14,256 bases of DNA from an uncultured Candidatus Saccharibacteria bacterium. Lineage in GTDB: Bacteria; Patescibacteriota; Saccharimonadia; Saccharimonadales; Saccharimonadaceae. The DNA is taken from the NCBI GenBank assembly GCA_938036845.1, contig CALHWA010000088.1, forward strand, positions 1 to 14,256, given 5' to 3'. A program made the position numbers and the translations under genes. This document shows, piece by piece, positions 1-7,748 of this stretch; the first letter of the stretch is position 1; the number at the start of each line of letters is the position of its first letter. The notes below the pieces were generated by a model. The model did no database searches, was not told the DNA's origin, and worked only from the letters and a program-made list of their open reading frames with translations.

Positions 1-28
1 CCCACTGACCCCTAACCACGAAGGGCCC

Positions 29-3000
29 CTACACCACTACCAGGGACTTGACCTCGTCAGCCTCCAGTATAGGCTTGGCGATCGCCAGGTAGTCGCTGGG
101 CTCAAGTTCACCGCTAACCTTGATAGCGTCCTGTTTAATCATAAGCTCAGCCAGTTCTTTATTGAGGCCGTGTTCCTTGACGTAGGCAAGTATGTTATTC
201 GTTTCTACAGCAAACCGACCTCGCTGCGCCAACGTCGGCCAGCATTCCAATGGGACTGGTTCGCCGAGGGAGATCATGACAGACTTGTCGGTTTGGTCGA
301 GGACTCGATTTAGTGCCGAGAACGCCTGCTCCTCCACAGTGCTGCCGACAGCCTCAGCAACCGATGTAGAGGAGGTGTCAGAGCTGTTCTTAACCAAGTC
401 GGCGACAACTTCTTCCACCATATCGTTCCCGGTCAGTGCCGAAGCCGGCTCTCTACCATCCTCTGCTAAGGCATTCAGGTACTCGTCGAGATGAGCCATG
501 ACATACTTGTAGCAGACTTGACGATTCTTTTTCAGCCAGTCGAGCGAAATTTCGTTGCCTCGAGCTATCGTATTGAGATTAGCTCGGTTAATCTCATAAG
601 AGTGATTATCGATCAACTCCTCACAGAGATCTTCACGAAGTCCGCCTAGTCTAGCGATCTTGACCTCCGCCTTCTGGAACAGCAGGGCCACCATTTCCAC
701 GTTCAACTGTGCACTCGAACCAAGCTTCAGGCTCTCCAGCTCTTCATACGAAGTCTCAATAAAATCCTTGAGGCCAGTAGTGTCGTAATCGGTCGGGTCG
801 GTCGGGTCAACCATTGATCGAAGTGCTACATCCACCAGATGACGCTGCCGATCGTCTGAGACACCTTCGAGTTCGATAATCCTGGTGAACACCGAATGGA
901 GTTTCGGCACCAGCCGCTTTACGAGCTCGTCCTCTTGCTTGGCTGCCTCAAACGAGAAGTAGTCCTGTAACAATTGCCGTTCGTCGTCACCATTACGTAC
1001 CAACGCATCAACCATAGCCGTCAGATGTTCTTGCATCTCCCCAGGATTGCTAAGAAGATACTCCAAGATGAAGACGTTGTAAGCTCCCGACTGCATCAAT
1101 TCGTCACGATCAAGGCTAGGTAGTAAGTCTTCAAGATCGTCATAATTAAGACTGTAGGTGGCATTCATTCGGCCGGCGTCGATGTGCTGGATCTTAAAGG
1201 ACATAGCCGACGCGCTGAGTGAGGTATCTTGATATATCGCCGTGTACAGCACAAAGTTGCGGTCAATGTAGCCGTATCTAACTAGATCTGCGGCCAGCCT
1301 TGATCCAAGACAATGTTCAACATATTTCGAAAATGAACACTCTTCCCCGTTGGAGACCATGCATGGAACGGCAGTATCCCACTCCATAAGGTTCGACATG
1401 GTTGCATGTTTAAATTCTTTTCGTTCAGAAGACATTTTCTTGAATTCTTGCTCAAGCCGCTCCGCACTAACGGTGCGTGGTGAACAGTAAACTAAGTCAC
1501 GTCCAATGAATTCAGCCAGATGCAACTTCGTTAAATATATTCTTGATCTATAGCTGCTATAATAATCAGGTGAAACGATTATTTTTCCATCATCCGCTAA
1601 GCCTGCGATATTATCCCAAAATTCAACAGTCACAATATCTTGCTGAGTAGATGTTTCATCGCCGACTTTGATATGAAATGATTCAGCTCGTTTATTTTGT
1701 TCATTTTGGGTAGCGACTATCCGCTTGATCAGTTCAGTAAACTTTTCGCCACGATTGTTAGCTTCCTGCTCTGCATTCATCTCCTTTTCAAGATGATCAT
1801 ATCTTTGATTTAGATTCTTAATGTTCTGTTGGACAACCTCGATGCTTGTTCGGTATACATCATCGAGGTTGCTCATGCCAAGTCTGATCTGCTCGAAGTC
1901 GCGCATATGCACCGCTTTGTAGAGCATCATCGCAAACAGTCTATCGGGCACCAATTCAGGGCCATTGCCCCGTAGGAGCTGATCAGCGTAAATTTGGTAC
2001 TCGTTGCAAGCGCTGCGTACCAGACGAAGATCAGGGACATGCTTGGCCACTAGGTTGATCAATTTTGGCGACACCGCAGGTTGCACGTCCTTTAGTTCTT
2101 GTTTCAGCAAATCCCGCGCGCTCTGGTGCGTGACAAAAGGAACGACGGGGATGATGAGATCAAAGAACTTGGTGCGGTTGGCGCGCTCGACCTCTACAGT
2201 CGCTAGATCACGCCTGGCACCGTCAGCATTACTGGTGGTCTTTGGATTCTGCCGCGTATCGAAGATGCTGTCTTTTACAGCATAGATGAAGACAATGGGA
2301 TGTGTCTGTCCCTTGTGCTTCAATTGGTCAGCATTGTTGAGCAATGTGTTCAGTTCTCGAAGCTGGTCGAAGATTTGCGGATTGTCGAAACGGTCGATAT
2401 CCTCGAACACGACGAGACGCAGGTTGGTCATTTCGAAGAAGTAGATGATCTCGTCTAGATATTTATCGAAATATGTTTCGGCATTTGCTGATAAAGAGAC
2501 GGTGGTTGGCCCGACAGTAACCTTCTCCAGATGAATGACTCCTTGGAGGCGTTGACCAAGTACGAACAAAATTATGGTAAATAACAGCCAGATGACCAAG
2601 ACTTTGATAACTAAGTCGCACCATGGCTGCTCTGATATGAGGGGAAGTTTATCTGGAAGACCAAGGATGAGGCTTACGAGCGCCATGGCTATGGCGACAA
2701 AGGCCGACCTAGCAATAATACTCCTGCATTGCGCATGGTGAATCCGTTTGAAGCGCGAAGCCGGAAGCTCTTGCGGATCAGCGCGATAGAGCAGCTGTTT
2801 GACGATCTCCTTCTGGATGCGATTCGCCTGTTCCGCAGAGCTGTCATGATTGGATAACTGACCGTAACTCGAGTTGTCAACCAGATCGGTACCGAGCGTG
2901 GAGAGAGAGATGAATATAGCATCCGGTTTGCACTTCTTGAGCCCTTGTAAAATCGAGCTCTTTCCCGTACCGTAAGGACCGCTGAGAGCAATGTTATGGA

Positions 3001-3151
3001 TGCTCGGATCATCAAGCGCATGAAGAATCCGATCAACGTATGCCTTGTGCCGCGTTTTGTCATATTGTGGGGCTAAAGCTCGAAGACCGATGGACTCCGT
3101 CCTTGCCTTAGCCTGACATTTTTCCGCACGATGCTGAGAGTTGCTCATCAT
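29..3151 (-). CDS. YobI-like membrane P-loop NTPase (candidate conflict/defence ATPase)
   Basis: A 1040-aa protein. It carries a Walker A motif GPYGTGKS at residues 58-65 and a Walker B region VVFEDIDRF with acidic residues E250, D251 and D253. Two hydrophobic segments (about 149-165 and 180-198) lie between the two motifs, so the ATPase is probably anchored in the membrane with its nucleotide site in the cytoplasm. The motif LPASRFKRIHH just before the first membrane segment and the N-terminal ALAP/GPYGTGKSS pattern match the YobI family of P-loop NTPases as I remember it. Residues 440-1040 form a long, mostly helical tail of unknown function, with a likely coiled coil around 445-490. The start is the first of two adjacent ATGs; AGGAAG lies 6 nt upstream. 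Family members are linked to bacterial conflict systems, but a direct role here is inferred. A generic KAP-type NTPase is the alternative. The codons are less GC-rich than those of the transfer-type genes at the other end of the window. Confidence 0.75.
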   Translation of the reverse strand: MMSNSQHRAEKCQAKARTESIGLRALAPQYDKTRHKAYVDRILHALDDPSIHNIALSGPYGTGKSSILQGLKKCKPDAIFISLSTLGTDLVDNSSYGQLSNHDSSAEQANRIQKEIVKQLLYRADPQELPASRFKRIHHAQCRSIIARSAFVAIAMALVSLILGLPDKLPLISEQPWCDLVIKVLVIWLLFTIILFVLGQRLQGVIHLEKVTVGPTTVSLSANAETYFDKYLDEIIYFFEMTNLRLVVFEDIDRFDNPQIFDQLRELNTLLNNADQLKHKGQTHPIVFIYAVKDSIFDTRQNPKTTSNADGARRDLATVEVERANRTKFFDLIIPVVPFVTHQSARDLLKQELKDVQPAVSPKLINLVAKHVPDLRLVRSACNEYQIYADQLLRGNGPELVPDRLFAMMLYKAVHMRDFEQIRLGMSNLDDVYRTSIEVVQQNIKNLNQRYDHLEKEMNAEQEANNRGEKFTELIKRIVATQNEQNKRAESFHIKVGDETSTQQDIVTVEFWDNIAGLADDGKIIVSPDYYSSYRSRIYLTKLHLAEFIGRDLVYCSPRTVSAERLEQEFKKMSSERKEFKHATMSNLMEWDTAVPCMVSNGEECSFSKYVEHCLGSRLAADLVRYGYIDRNFVLYTAIYQDTSLSASAMSFKIQHIDAGRMNATYSLNYDDLEDLLPSLDRDELMQSGAYNVFILEYLLSNPGEMQEHLTAMVDALVRNGDDERQLLQDYFSFEAAKQEDELVKRLVPKLHSVFTRIIELEGVSDDRQRHLVDVALRSMVDPTDPTDYDTTGLKDFIETSYEELESLKLGSSAQLNVEMVALLFQKAEVKIARLGGLREDLCEELIDNHSYEINRANLNTIARGNEISLDWLKKNRQVCYKYVMAHLDEYLNALAEDGREPASALTGNDMVEEVVADLVKNSSDTSSTSVAEAVGSTVEEQAFSALNRVLDQTDKSVMISLGEPVPLECWPTLAQRGRFAVETNNILAYVKEHGLNKELAELMIKQDAIKVSGELEPSDYLAIAKPILEADEVKSLVVV

Positions 3152-3303
3152 TTAACACTTCCTGCCACTAGTCCTATAATAATCGCAACGCGGCCACTGT
3201 TATATCTATCACACTCACATTTAAGCACAGAGATCATGAGGTGTAAATATAATTCCGGCTCTGGCTTACTTGTCTTGTAATCAATACTTAATAGGTACAG
3301 ACT

Positions 3304-4014
3304 CTACGCGTTGGGGTATAACTCCTCCCGTCCCAGCAAGCTAGCCAAGTTCGCCAGGCTAGCATCCTGAAGCAGTGCTGGATTACGTGCCATCTGCTCG
3401 AGGATCGCAGTGAGCTGCTCTTGTGGGATGGTTGCCAGTTGCCGGCGAGCATCCTCGAGGTTGCCGGCATCGACGATCCGGGCTTGCTCGACCAGCCGCA
3501 GCTGTTCCTGGCTGTAGGTGTAGGCGGCTATGGCGGCGAGGAGACGAGCCTGGGCCTCGGCACTGGACATCGCTGGGCGGTGCTCGGGCGCAGGAAGTTC
3601 CAAGTTGGGCCGCACGAGGCCATGAGCGGGCCCTGGAGCATCGTGGCCGGCCTCCTGACGGAAGAGGCTTGCGATCTTCTCAGCCTGTGCCGTTACGAAT
3701 GGTTGGGCGGACTGAGCCCACCAGCGCTTGACGTGTGGAGCGGCGTGGACGGCACCCGTTGCAGCCAGTGCGGCGACCGCAGCGGCGATTGCTAGTTCGA
3801 AGCTACCATCAGACTCCGAGCGCTGGTCAGTAGGGATATATGAGGTCGACGGAACATCGTCATCGGGGTCAAGACTGTCGTCGGAGATGAAGCGAGCATG
3901 CCCTTGTAGGGAGCCATCCTCATCGTAGAGGTTCTGGCTCCAACCACCGCCCGCCTTCTGTCCAGGTGTGAGGTCAGCATTGTCCCACTCGAAGTACCCT
4001 GCTTGGCGCGGCAT
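3304..4014 (-). CDS. Unknown 236-aa protein with one hydrophobic segment
   Basis: I do not recognise a named family. The N-terminal 45 residues (DLTPGQKAGGGWSQNLYDED, then GHARF) form a compact, Gly/aromatic-rich motif that looks like a conserved small domain. An acidic linker (45-56) follows, then an Ala-rich hydrophobic stretch at about 72-90 that could span a membrane, then a helical C-terminal half (about 148-232, AEAQARLLAAIAAY and QLTAILEQMARNP). It lies upstream of the YobI-like NTPase on the same strand, with a 152-nt gap, and downstream of the HTH gene. No good Shine-Dalgarno precedes the ATG. TAGACT ends 6 nt before the A of the ATG, which would suit a leaderless transcript. The coding sequence is high-GC, unlike its NTPase neighbour. 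Coding is supported by the uninterrupted frame and the domain-like pattern. Confidence 0.7.
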   Translation of the reverse strand: MPRQAGYFEWDNADLTPGQKAGGGWSQNLYDEDGSLQGHARFISDDSLDPDDDVPSTSYIPTDQRSESDGSFELAIAAAVAALAATGAVHAAPHVKRWWAQSAQPFVTAQAEKIASLFRQEAGHDAPGPAHGLVRPNLELPAPEHRPAMSSAEAQARLLAAIAAYTYSQEQLRLVEQARIVDAGNLEDARRQLATIPQEQLTAILEQMARNPALLQDASLANLASLLGREELYPNA

Positions 4015-4131
4015 ACTTCGAGTCTAGGCCGACCAGCAAGAAGCCGAGCGACGCCCAGCGATACCGTAGATCACGGTTCGGCCACGAGCCTCGGGCCTAC
4101 GCCCTCTACCCCGTGCTCCATCCGCTCCTCC

Positions 4132-4293
4132 TCACCGCCGCAGCAGTTCCAGCGGATCGATGTGCAGCGTGCTGGCAATCCGCTCCACGCTCTTCAGCGT
4201 CAGGTTGCGCTCGCCGCGTTCTACGCCACCCATGTAGGTGCGGTGCAGGCACAGGATTTCGGCGAGGGACTCTTGGCGGTGGTCGGTCCTCAC
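4132..4293 (-). pseudogene. N-terminally truncated second copy of the XRE-type HTH regulator
   Basis: Reading from a GTG at 4293, which overlaps the TGA of the full HTH gene in GTGA, gives 53 residues ending in ELLRR. The segment QESLAEILCLHRTYMGGVER, followed by GERNLTL, aligns with the DNA-recognition half of the neighbouring regulator (QEKLAERCGLHWTYIGQVER, then GQRNLSL). The first helix is missing and no Shine-Dalgarno is visible. It is either a remnant of a tandem duplication collapsed by deletion, or a very small protein made by translational coupling. Without its first helix it probably cannot fold as a normal HTH domain, so I call it a remnant. Confidence 0.6.
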
Positions 4294-4541
4294 TCCACCA
4301 GACCCCGCACCAACTCCCCTGGGTCAGTCTCGAGGGCTGCGGCGATGCGGACGATGTTGTGCAGGCTGAGGTTGCGTTGGCCTCGTTCGACTTGGCCGAT
4401 GTAGGTCCAGTGCAGGCCGCAGCGCTCGGCTAGCTTCTCTTGGGACAGCTCCAGTGCTTCACGGTGTAGGCGCACCCGTCGACCGAACTCGCCGGTGATG
4501 GCGGAGAGTGGTGACTTGGGGCTGGAGCTGGGCACCAGCAC
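4290..4541 (-). CDS. XRE/Cro-type HTH transcriptional regulator
   Basis: An 83-aa protein, almost entirely one helix-turn-helix domain of the XRE (lambda Cro/repressor) type. FGRRVRLHREALELSQEKLA forms helices 1-2 (residues 19-38), RCGLHWTYIGQVERG carries the recognition helix (40-54), and RNLSLHNIVRIAAAL supplies helices 4-5. There is no effector or oligomerisation domain, as in restriction-modification controller proteins and small phage or toxin-antitoxin regulators. The start is GTG; an in-frame stop lies two codons upstream, so no longer form exists. A second GTG at codon 3 is an alternative start. Palindromic GAGAC/GTCTC elements lie 10-45 nt upstream, which suggests autoregulation. Its position in the minus-strand block suggests it controls some of the downstream 236-aa and YobI-like genes, or the divergent neighbourhood; the target is not shown by sequence. 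Confidence 0.88.
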   Translation of the reverse strand: MLVPSSSPKSPLSAITGEFGRRVRLHREALELSQEKLAERCGLHWTYIGQVERGQRNLSLHNIVRIAAALETDPGELVRGLVE

Positions 4542-4550
4542 ATCTCATAG

Positions 4551-4587
4551 GTCTCAACACCCCTGATCCAGAGACGATGAGTCTCAA
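4551..4587. promoter_or_regulatory. Candidate operator of the HTH regulator
   Basis: GAGAC-gatga-GTCTC at 4571-4585 is a perfect 5-bp inverted repeat with a 5-nt centre. A further GTCTCAA at 4551-4557 repeats the GTCTCAA at 4581-4587 exactly 30 nt away, so the sites fall close to the same DNA face. They lie directly upstream of the GTG start of the HTH gene, the usual place for an autoregulatory operator of a small XRE protein. Binding is inferred. Confidence 0.45.
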
Positions 4588-4711
4588 GACGATGTATCCT
4601 GTAGTTGCTCTGGCCGACCGACTGAGGGGGTGAGTGGTATGGGCGGCAGCCTGTGAATCCTTGGTTCGTGCAGCTTGGCGCAGTAGACGCTCCAGGCTGC
4701 GGCAGCGTCCG

Positions 4712-5959
4712 TCAGACGGCTCCCGTCCGGCGGGCGTTGTCTTGTGGGGTGGAGAGATGGTGCTCCGGGGCATGACGCTCGGGGTGCGAAGCGTCCGAGT
4801 CCTCCAGCGAGTCCATCTGCGCTGCGGCGCCCTCGCCGGGGAGTGTCCAGACGAAGACCAGACCAGCCCTTGGGAACAGCCAGCCGTCGTAGCAATAGCG
4901 CAGGGTGGAGGTGTCCGGCTCATCCGAGACCCTGCCTCCATCACCACGGGAGGCGAAGTCCATCAGGGAGACTTGACCTACCACTTGAGGGTCGTAGCTC
5001 AGCTCAACGTCTAGATCCTTGGTCGGCCGATCGATACCCAAGTGAAAGCTCCGCCCCTCACGAGACACTGTGGTCCGGAACCGGAACGCCACCACCACGG
5101 GCTGACCGGCCCGGATGACCTCGTCACCCAGATCCACGACGTAGACCTGGGAGACATCATCGACTTGTCGCTGGAAGGAGAGGTCGACGCCGTCGACGGT
5201 GAACTGCTCCAGAGTGAAGACTTCGGGATCGCTGACGTCGAAGCCCGGGGTGGGGCGGCGGTACCAGACGCTGGTCTCGCCACGCTGAGCGACTAGCTCT
5301 TCGTAGCGCCGGCGGTCGCTGACCACAGCGAACTTGCGGAAGCGATGCTTGGGCGTGACCGTGTACTCCCAACGAACGGTTAAGTCGAAGAAAGAGTAAG
5401 GAGCATCGCTGCTTACTCTAGGTATACCTAGAGTTGCGTCGACACGGGCGTCGTACCAGCGCTCTTCGGCGGTGATGGCCTGGTGCTTGATGTCGGCGTA
5501 GACCTCCTGGCCGAAGGCGGGGTCACCGAAGCGCAGACCCAGGCTGGTGCGGGCCAGGTCGTCCAGCAGCTCGGGCGTTGCGATGCGGTGCAGGTCTTCC
5601 CTGTCGAAGCGGAAAGCTTGGATGAGTGAATCGCGCAAGGCGGGAGCCTCATCGTGAATTACCTGGTGGAACCGCTCCACCGTTGCCTCCTCTTGCTCAC
5701 GCCGGAAGGTGTACTCGAACAGGGTGGACAACAGACCAGCACCGAAGAGGGTGCCACCCAGCTCACCTAGTGGTAGCGAGTGTAGCCAGCTCCAGGAACC
5801 AAGGTCGAGGTGATCGAGCCAACCAGCCAGCATCATCAGGAGGATGCCGGCCAGAGTGAGAGAGACTGCCAGGAGGGCCGCTTTGAGGCGGAGGAGACGA
5901 CGAGAGACTGGTCGGCGATCATGAACTTGCATTAATACTATTAATTTTAACACTTTCAT
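4712..5959 (-). CDS. Two-helix membrane protein of unknown function
   Basis: A 415-aa protein. Two hydrophobic helices lie near the N-terminus (about 27-46 and 65-83), flanked by Arg/Lys-rich sequence, giving a hairpin with both ends probably cytoplasmic. A charged, likely coiled region follows (86-115), then a large soluble part (about 120-385) rich in beta-type sequence (VRWEYTVTP, FRFRTTVS, VELSYDP), ending near GWLFPRAGLVFVW and an acidic, low-complexity tail. I do not recognise a named family. It is transcribed away from gajA, sharing a 184-nt intergenic region. The start is uncertain: neither the ATG at 5959 nor that at 5932 has a clear Shine-Dalgarno, and TATATT/TATTAT just before 5959 may be a -10 box, which would favour 5932. 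Inside the gene is a very symmetrical AT-rich patch (5393-5434) with several rare codons. Confidence 0.75.
   Translation of the reverse strand: MKVLKLIVLMQVHDRRPVSRRLLRLKAALLAVSLTLAGILLMMLAGWLDHLDLGSWSWLHSLPLGELGGTLFGAGLLSTLFEYTFRREQEEATVERFHQVIHDEAPALRDSLIQAFRFDREDLHRIATPELLDDLARTSLGLRFGDPAFGQEVYADIKHQAITAEERWYDARVDATLGIPRVSSDAPYSFFDLTVRWEYTVTPKHRFRKFAVVSDRRRYEELVAQRGETSVWYRRPTPGFDVSDPEVFTLEQFTVDGVDLSFQRQVDDVSQVYVVDLGDEVIRAGQPVVVAFRFRTTVSREGRSFHLGIDRPTKDLDVELSYDPQVVGQVSLMDFASRGDGGRVSDEPDTSTLRYCYDGWLFPRAGLVFVWTLPGEGAAAQMDSLEDSDASHPERHAPEHHLSTPQDNARRTGAV
5393..5434. repeat. 20-bp perfect palindrome with overlapping inverted repeat
   Basis: Positions 5415-5434 form a perfect 20-bp palindrome centred on GTATAC. 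Its left arm also belongs to an 8-bp perfect inverted repeat, AGAGTAAG (5393-5400) and CTTACTCT (5412-5419) with an 11-nt loop. The two hairpins share 5415-5419 and cannot form together. The patch lies inside the 415-aa membrane-protein gene. Confidence 0.85.
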
Positions 5960-6008
5960 AATATACTTTAAATGTCAGTTCCTTGAAGTCTCCGCTACCA
6001 GATCAATG

Positions 6009-6039
6009 ATGACAATCACCAAACGCCATCTGTTATACT
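6009..6039 (+). promoter_or_regulatory. Candidate gajA promoter with extended -10
   Basis: TGTTATACT at 6031-6039 is an extended -10 (TG, one base, TATACT). ATGACA at 6009-6014 resembles a -35 box but the 19-nt spacer is long; TGACAA one base on gives 18. Transcription would start near 6046, leaving a leader of about 98 nt before gajA. It is the best promoter-like match in the intergenic region. Confidence 0.5.
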
Positions 6040-6055
6040 CAGATACCTACGATGA

Positions 6056-6109
6056 TTCGGTCTCGGAAGTCACACACGATGTAAAGTTTTGACGTGGTCC
6101 CGAACCGAA
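6056..6109 (+). promoter_or_regulatory. Stem-loop in the gajA leader
   Basis: TTCGGT (6056-6061) pairs with ACCGAA (6104-6109), and TCGG (6063-6066) with CCGA (6100-6103). This gives a 10-bp stem with one bulged C and a 33-nt loop, in the predicted 5' untranslated leader upstream of the Shine-Dalgarno AGGAG (6134-6138). It could be an RNA structure or a split protein-binding site; function is unknown. Confidence 0.4.
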
Positions 6110-6143
6110 CGCTGCAGTCAATTCAAATACAAAAGGAGACACT

Positions 6144-7748
6144 ATGCACCTCAGGCGAGTTAAAATAGAAAACCACGGCCGCCTCCAGGATTTGGAGTTA
6201 GAAGTGCGACAGCACATGGTACTTATCGGGCCGAATGACGTGGGCAAGTCATCGCTGTTGCGTTGTCTCAACCTCTTGCTAGGCGCCAGTACGGCACAAC
6301 TTTACAACCAAATCACGCCTGATGATCTTCGACGGCCAGAGCAGCCTTTCACCGTTGAGGCCGATCTTTGTGAGTTCACAGAAGATGAGAAGGCTCTATT
6401 TGCGGACGAGATCACTATCGACCCAACCGGTGAGACCGAACCGACCCTAACTGTACGCCTCCAGGCAACTTTCGACGATAATCAAACGCTGTCGATCACC
6501 CGCACTGTACCTAACAAGAATATCGGTCGACAGATCTCGCGTGAGCAGTTGCAGGCTATCGGCTGGACGCTGCTGAATGCCAATGATCGCGCACGGACTG
6601 TCAGTGATGACCGCCACTCTCTTCTAAATGATGTACTTGCAGGCGTAGAATTAGGCGCCGAGCAAGAGACATTCGATGAGCTACTTGGTGCTATTGAGAG
6701 ACGACTTAAAGAATCGAATGTCTTATCGGACCTTCGGGACAAGATGTCTACTCAGCTCAGTACTGCACTGCCGGAACGAATCGATAGAGACGACCTTACG
6801 TTCATTCCTAGTGCTACAGCAAACAACGACGTTCTGAATGGCGTACGGCTTCAAGTTAATGGCAAGTCTATCAGCGAGCAGTCGGATGGAAAACGTGCGA
6901 TCTATGCGATCGCCATGTACGACCTGATCTCGAACGGAGCAAACATCGTTGCCATCGATGAACCAGAGATTCACCTGCACCCCAGTAGCCAGCGTAGCCT
7001 GGCTCGACTGCTGAAGAATGGAAAGAACCAGAAGATCATCGCAACACACTCGCCTGATATTGTGAGTGCATTTGATCCTGAGTTGATTGTAGCGGTACGA
7101 GATGGCGGTAAGGTCGTTCAGCCGACTGCTCAGATCCTCAATAATGATCAGCGTGCAATGCTTCGATGGTGGGGACGTAATAAGTTAGAACCTCTGACCG
7201 CTCGCCGCGTAATAGCAGTTGAGGGAGCGGCTGATCGAGTCATTCTCGAGCGAGTCGCCGAACTCACTGGACGCGATTTGGATCGTTTTGGGATCAGTGT
7301 GGTCGAAGCTGAAGGCGCCGGCGACATGGGGGCGATCTGGAGGCTGTTTGGAAATCAAGGATTCAATATCCCTCTGTCATTGTTGATTGACCGAGATGCG
7401 GTCGATAATACGTCCAAGAGTATCGGCCTACAAGAGTGCGACTTTAGTGAGCACTCGATCTGGATCTCCGAAAAGGACCTCGAAGAAGAATACACTAAAG
7501 CACTTGATGCAGGAGGTTTGTGGACAGCCCTACAGAACAGCAACACATTCAGCAAAAACGAGTTGAATAACATAAAGTATGCGGACGCAAATGGATTGCC
7601 AACCAAAACTGATATCGCCGCCTTCCTGCGAAGTAAGAGCAAGTATAAGATTCAAGGGGCGATCGTAGTGGCAAATTCACTAGACGAAACAACTGCATCA
7701 AAAATTACAAGCATCATGAATCTGCTCAGCGATATCGAAGATGCTTGA
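6144..7748 (+). CDS. gajA: Gabija protein GajA, OLD-family ATPase/Toprim endonuclease
   Basis: A 534-aa protein with the OLD-nuclease layout. The ABC-type ATPase half has Walker A GPNDVGKS (29-36), a signature-like ISEQSDGK (243-250), Walker B AIDEPEIHLHP (270-280) and the H-loop ATHSPD (300-305). The Toprim nuclease half has VEGAADRVI with E360 and D364, EAEGAGD (388-394), LIDRD with D416 and D418, an acidic segment around E447, and a C-terminal KYKIQGA (500-506) that fits the family's conserved lysine region. GajA nicks or cuts DNA and is restrained by high nucleotide levels in studied Gabija systems; GajA and GajB assemble into one complex. The reference Bacillus GajA is about 578 aa, so this one is slightly short but looks complete. 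AGGAG stands 5 nt before the ATG. The next gene overlaps it and encodes the partner helicase, which separates Gabija from a lone OLD nuclease. Confidence 0.9.
   Translation: MHLRRVKIENHGRLQDLELEVRQHMVLIGPNDVGKSSLLRCLNLLLGASTAQLYNQITPDDLRRPEQPFTVEADLCEFTEDEKALFADEITIDPTGETEPTLTVRLQATFDDNQTLSITRTVPNKNIGRQISREQLQAIGWTLLNANDRARTVSDDRHSLLNDVLAGVELGAEQETFDELLGAIERRLKESNVLSDLRDKMSTQLSTALPERIDRDDLTFIPSATANNDVLNGVRLQVNGKSISEQSDGKRAIYAIAMYDLISNGANIVAIDEPEIHLHPSSQRSLARLLKNGKNQKIIATHSPDIVSAFDPELIVAVRDGGKVVQPTAQILNNDQRAMLRWWGRNKLEPLTARRVIAVEGAADRVILERVAELTGRDLDRFGISVVEAEGAGDMGAIWRLFGNQGFNIPLSLLIDRDAVDNTSKSIGLQECDFSEHSIWISEKDLEEEYTKALDAGGLWTALQNSNTFSKNELNNIKYADANGLPTKTDIAAFLRSKSKYKIQGAIVVANSLDETTASKITSIMNLLSDIEDA

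Noticed and set aside
9..26. Weak hairpin CCCT/AGGG downstream of the YobI-like gene
   Set aside because: Only 4 bp of stem and no U-run; too weak to call a terminator.
784..812. GGTCGGGTC repeats within the YobI-like gene
   Set aside because: They simply encode a short DPTDPTD repeat and do not extend further.
3421..3795. Plus-strand open frame opposite the 236-aa gene
   Set aside because: It is antisense to a gene with better composition, has no ribosome site and shows no domain pattern.
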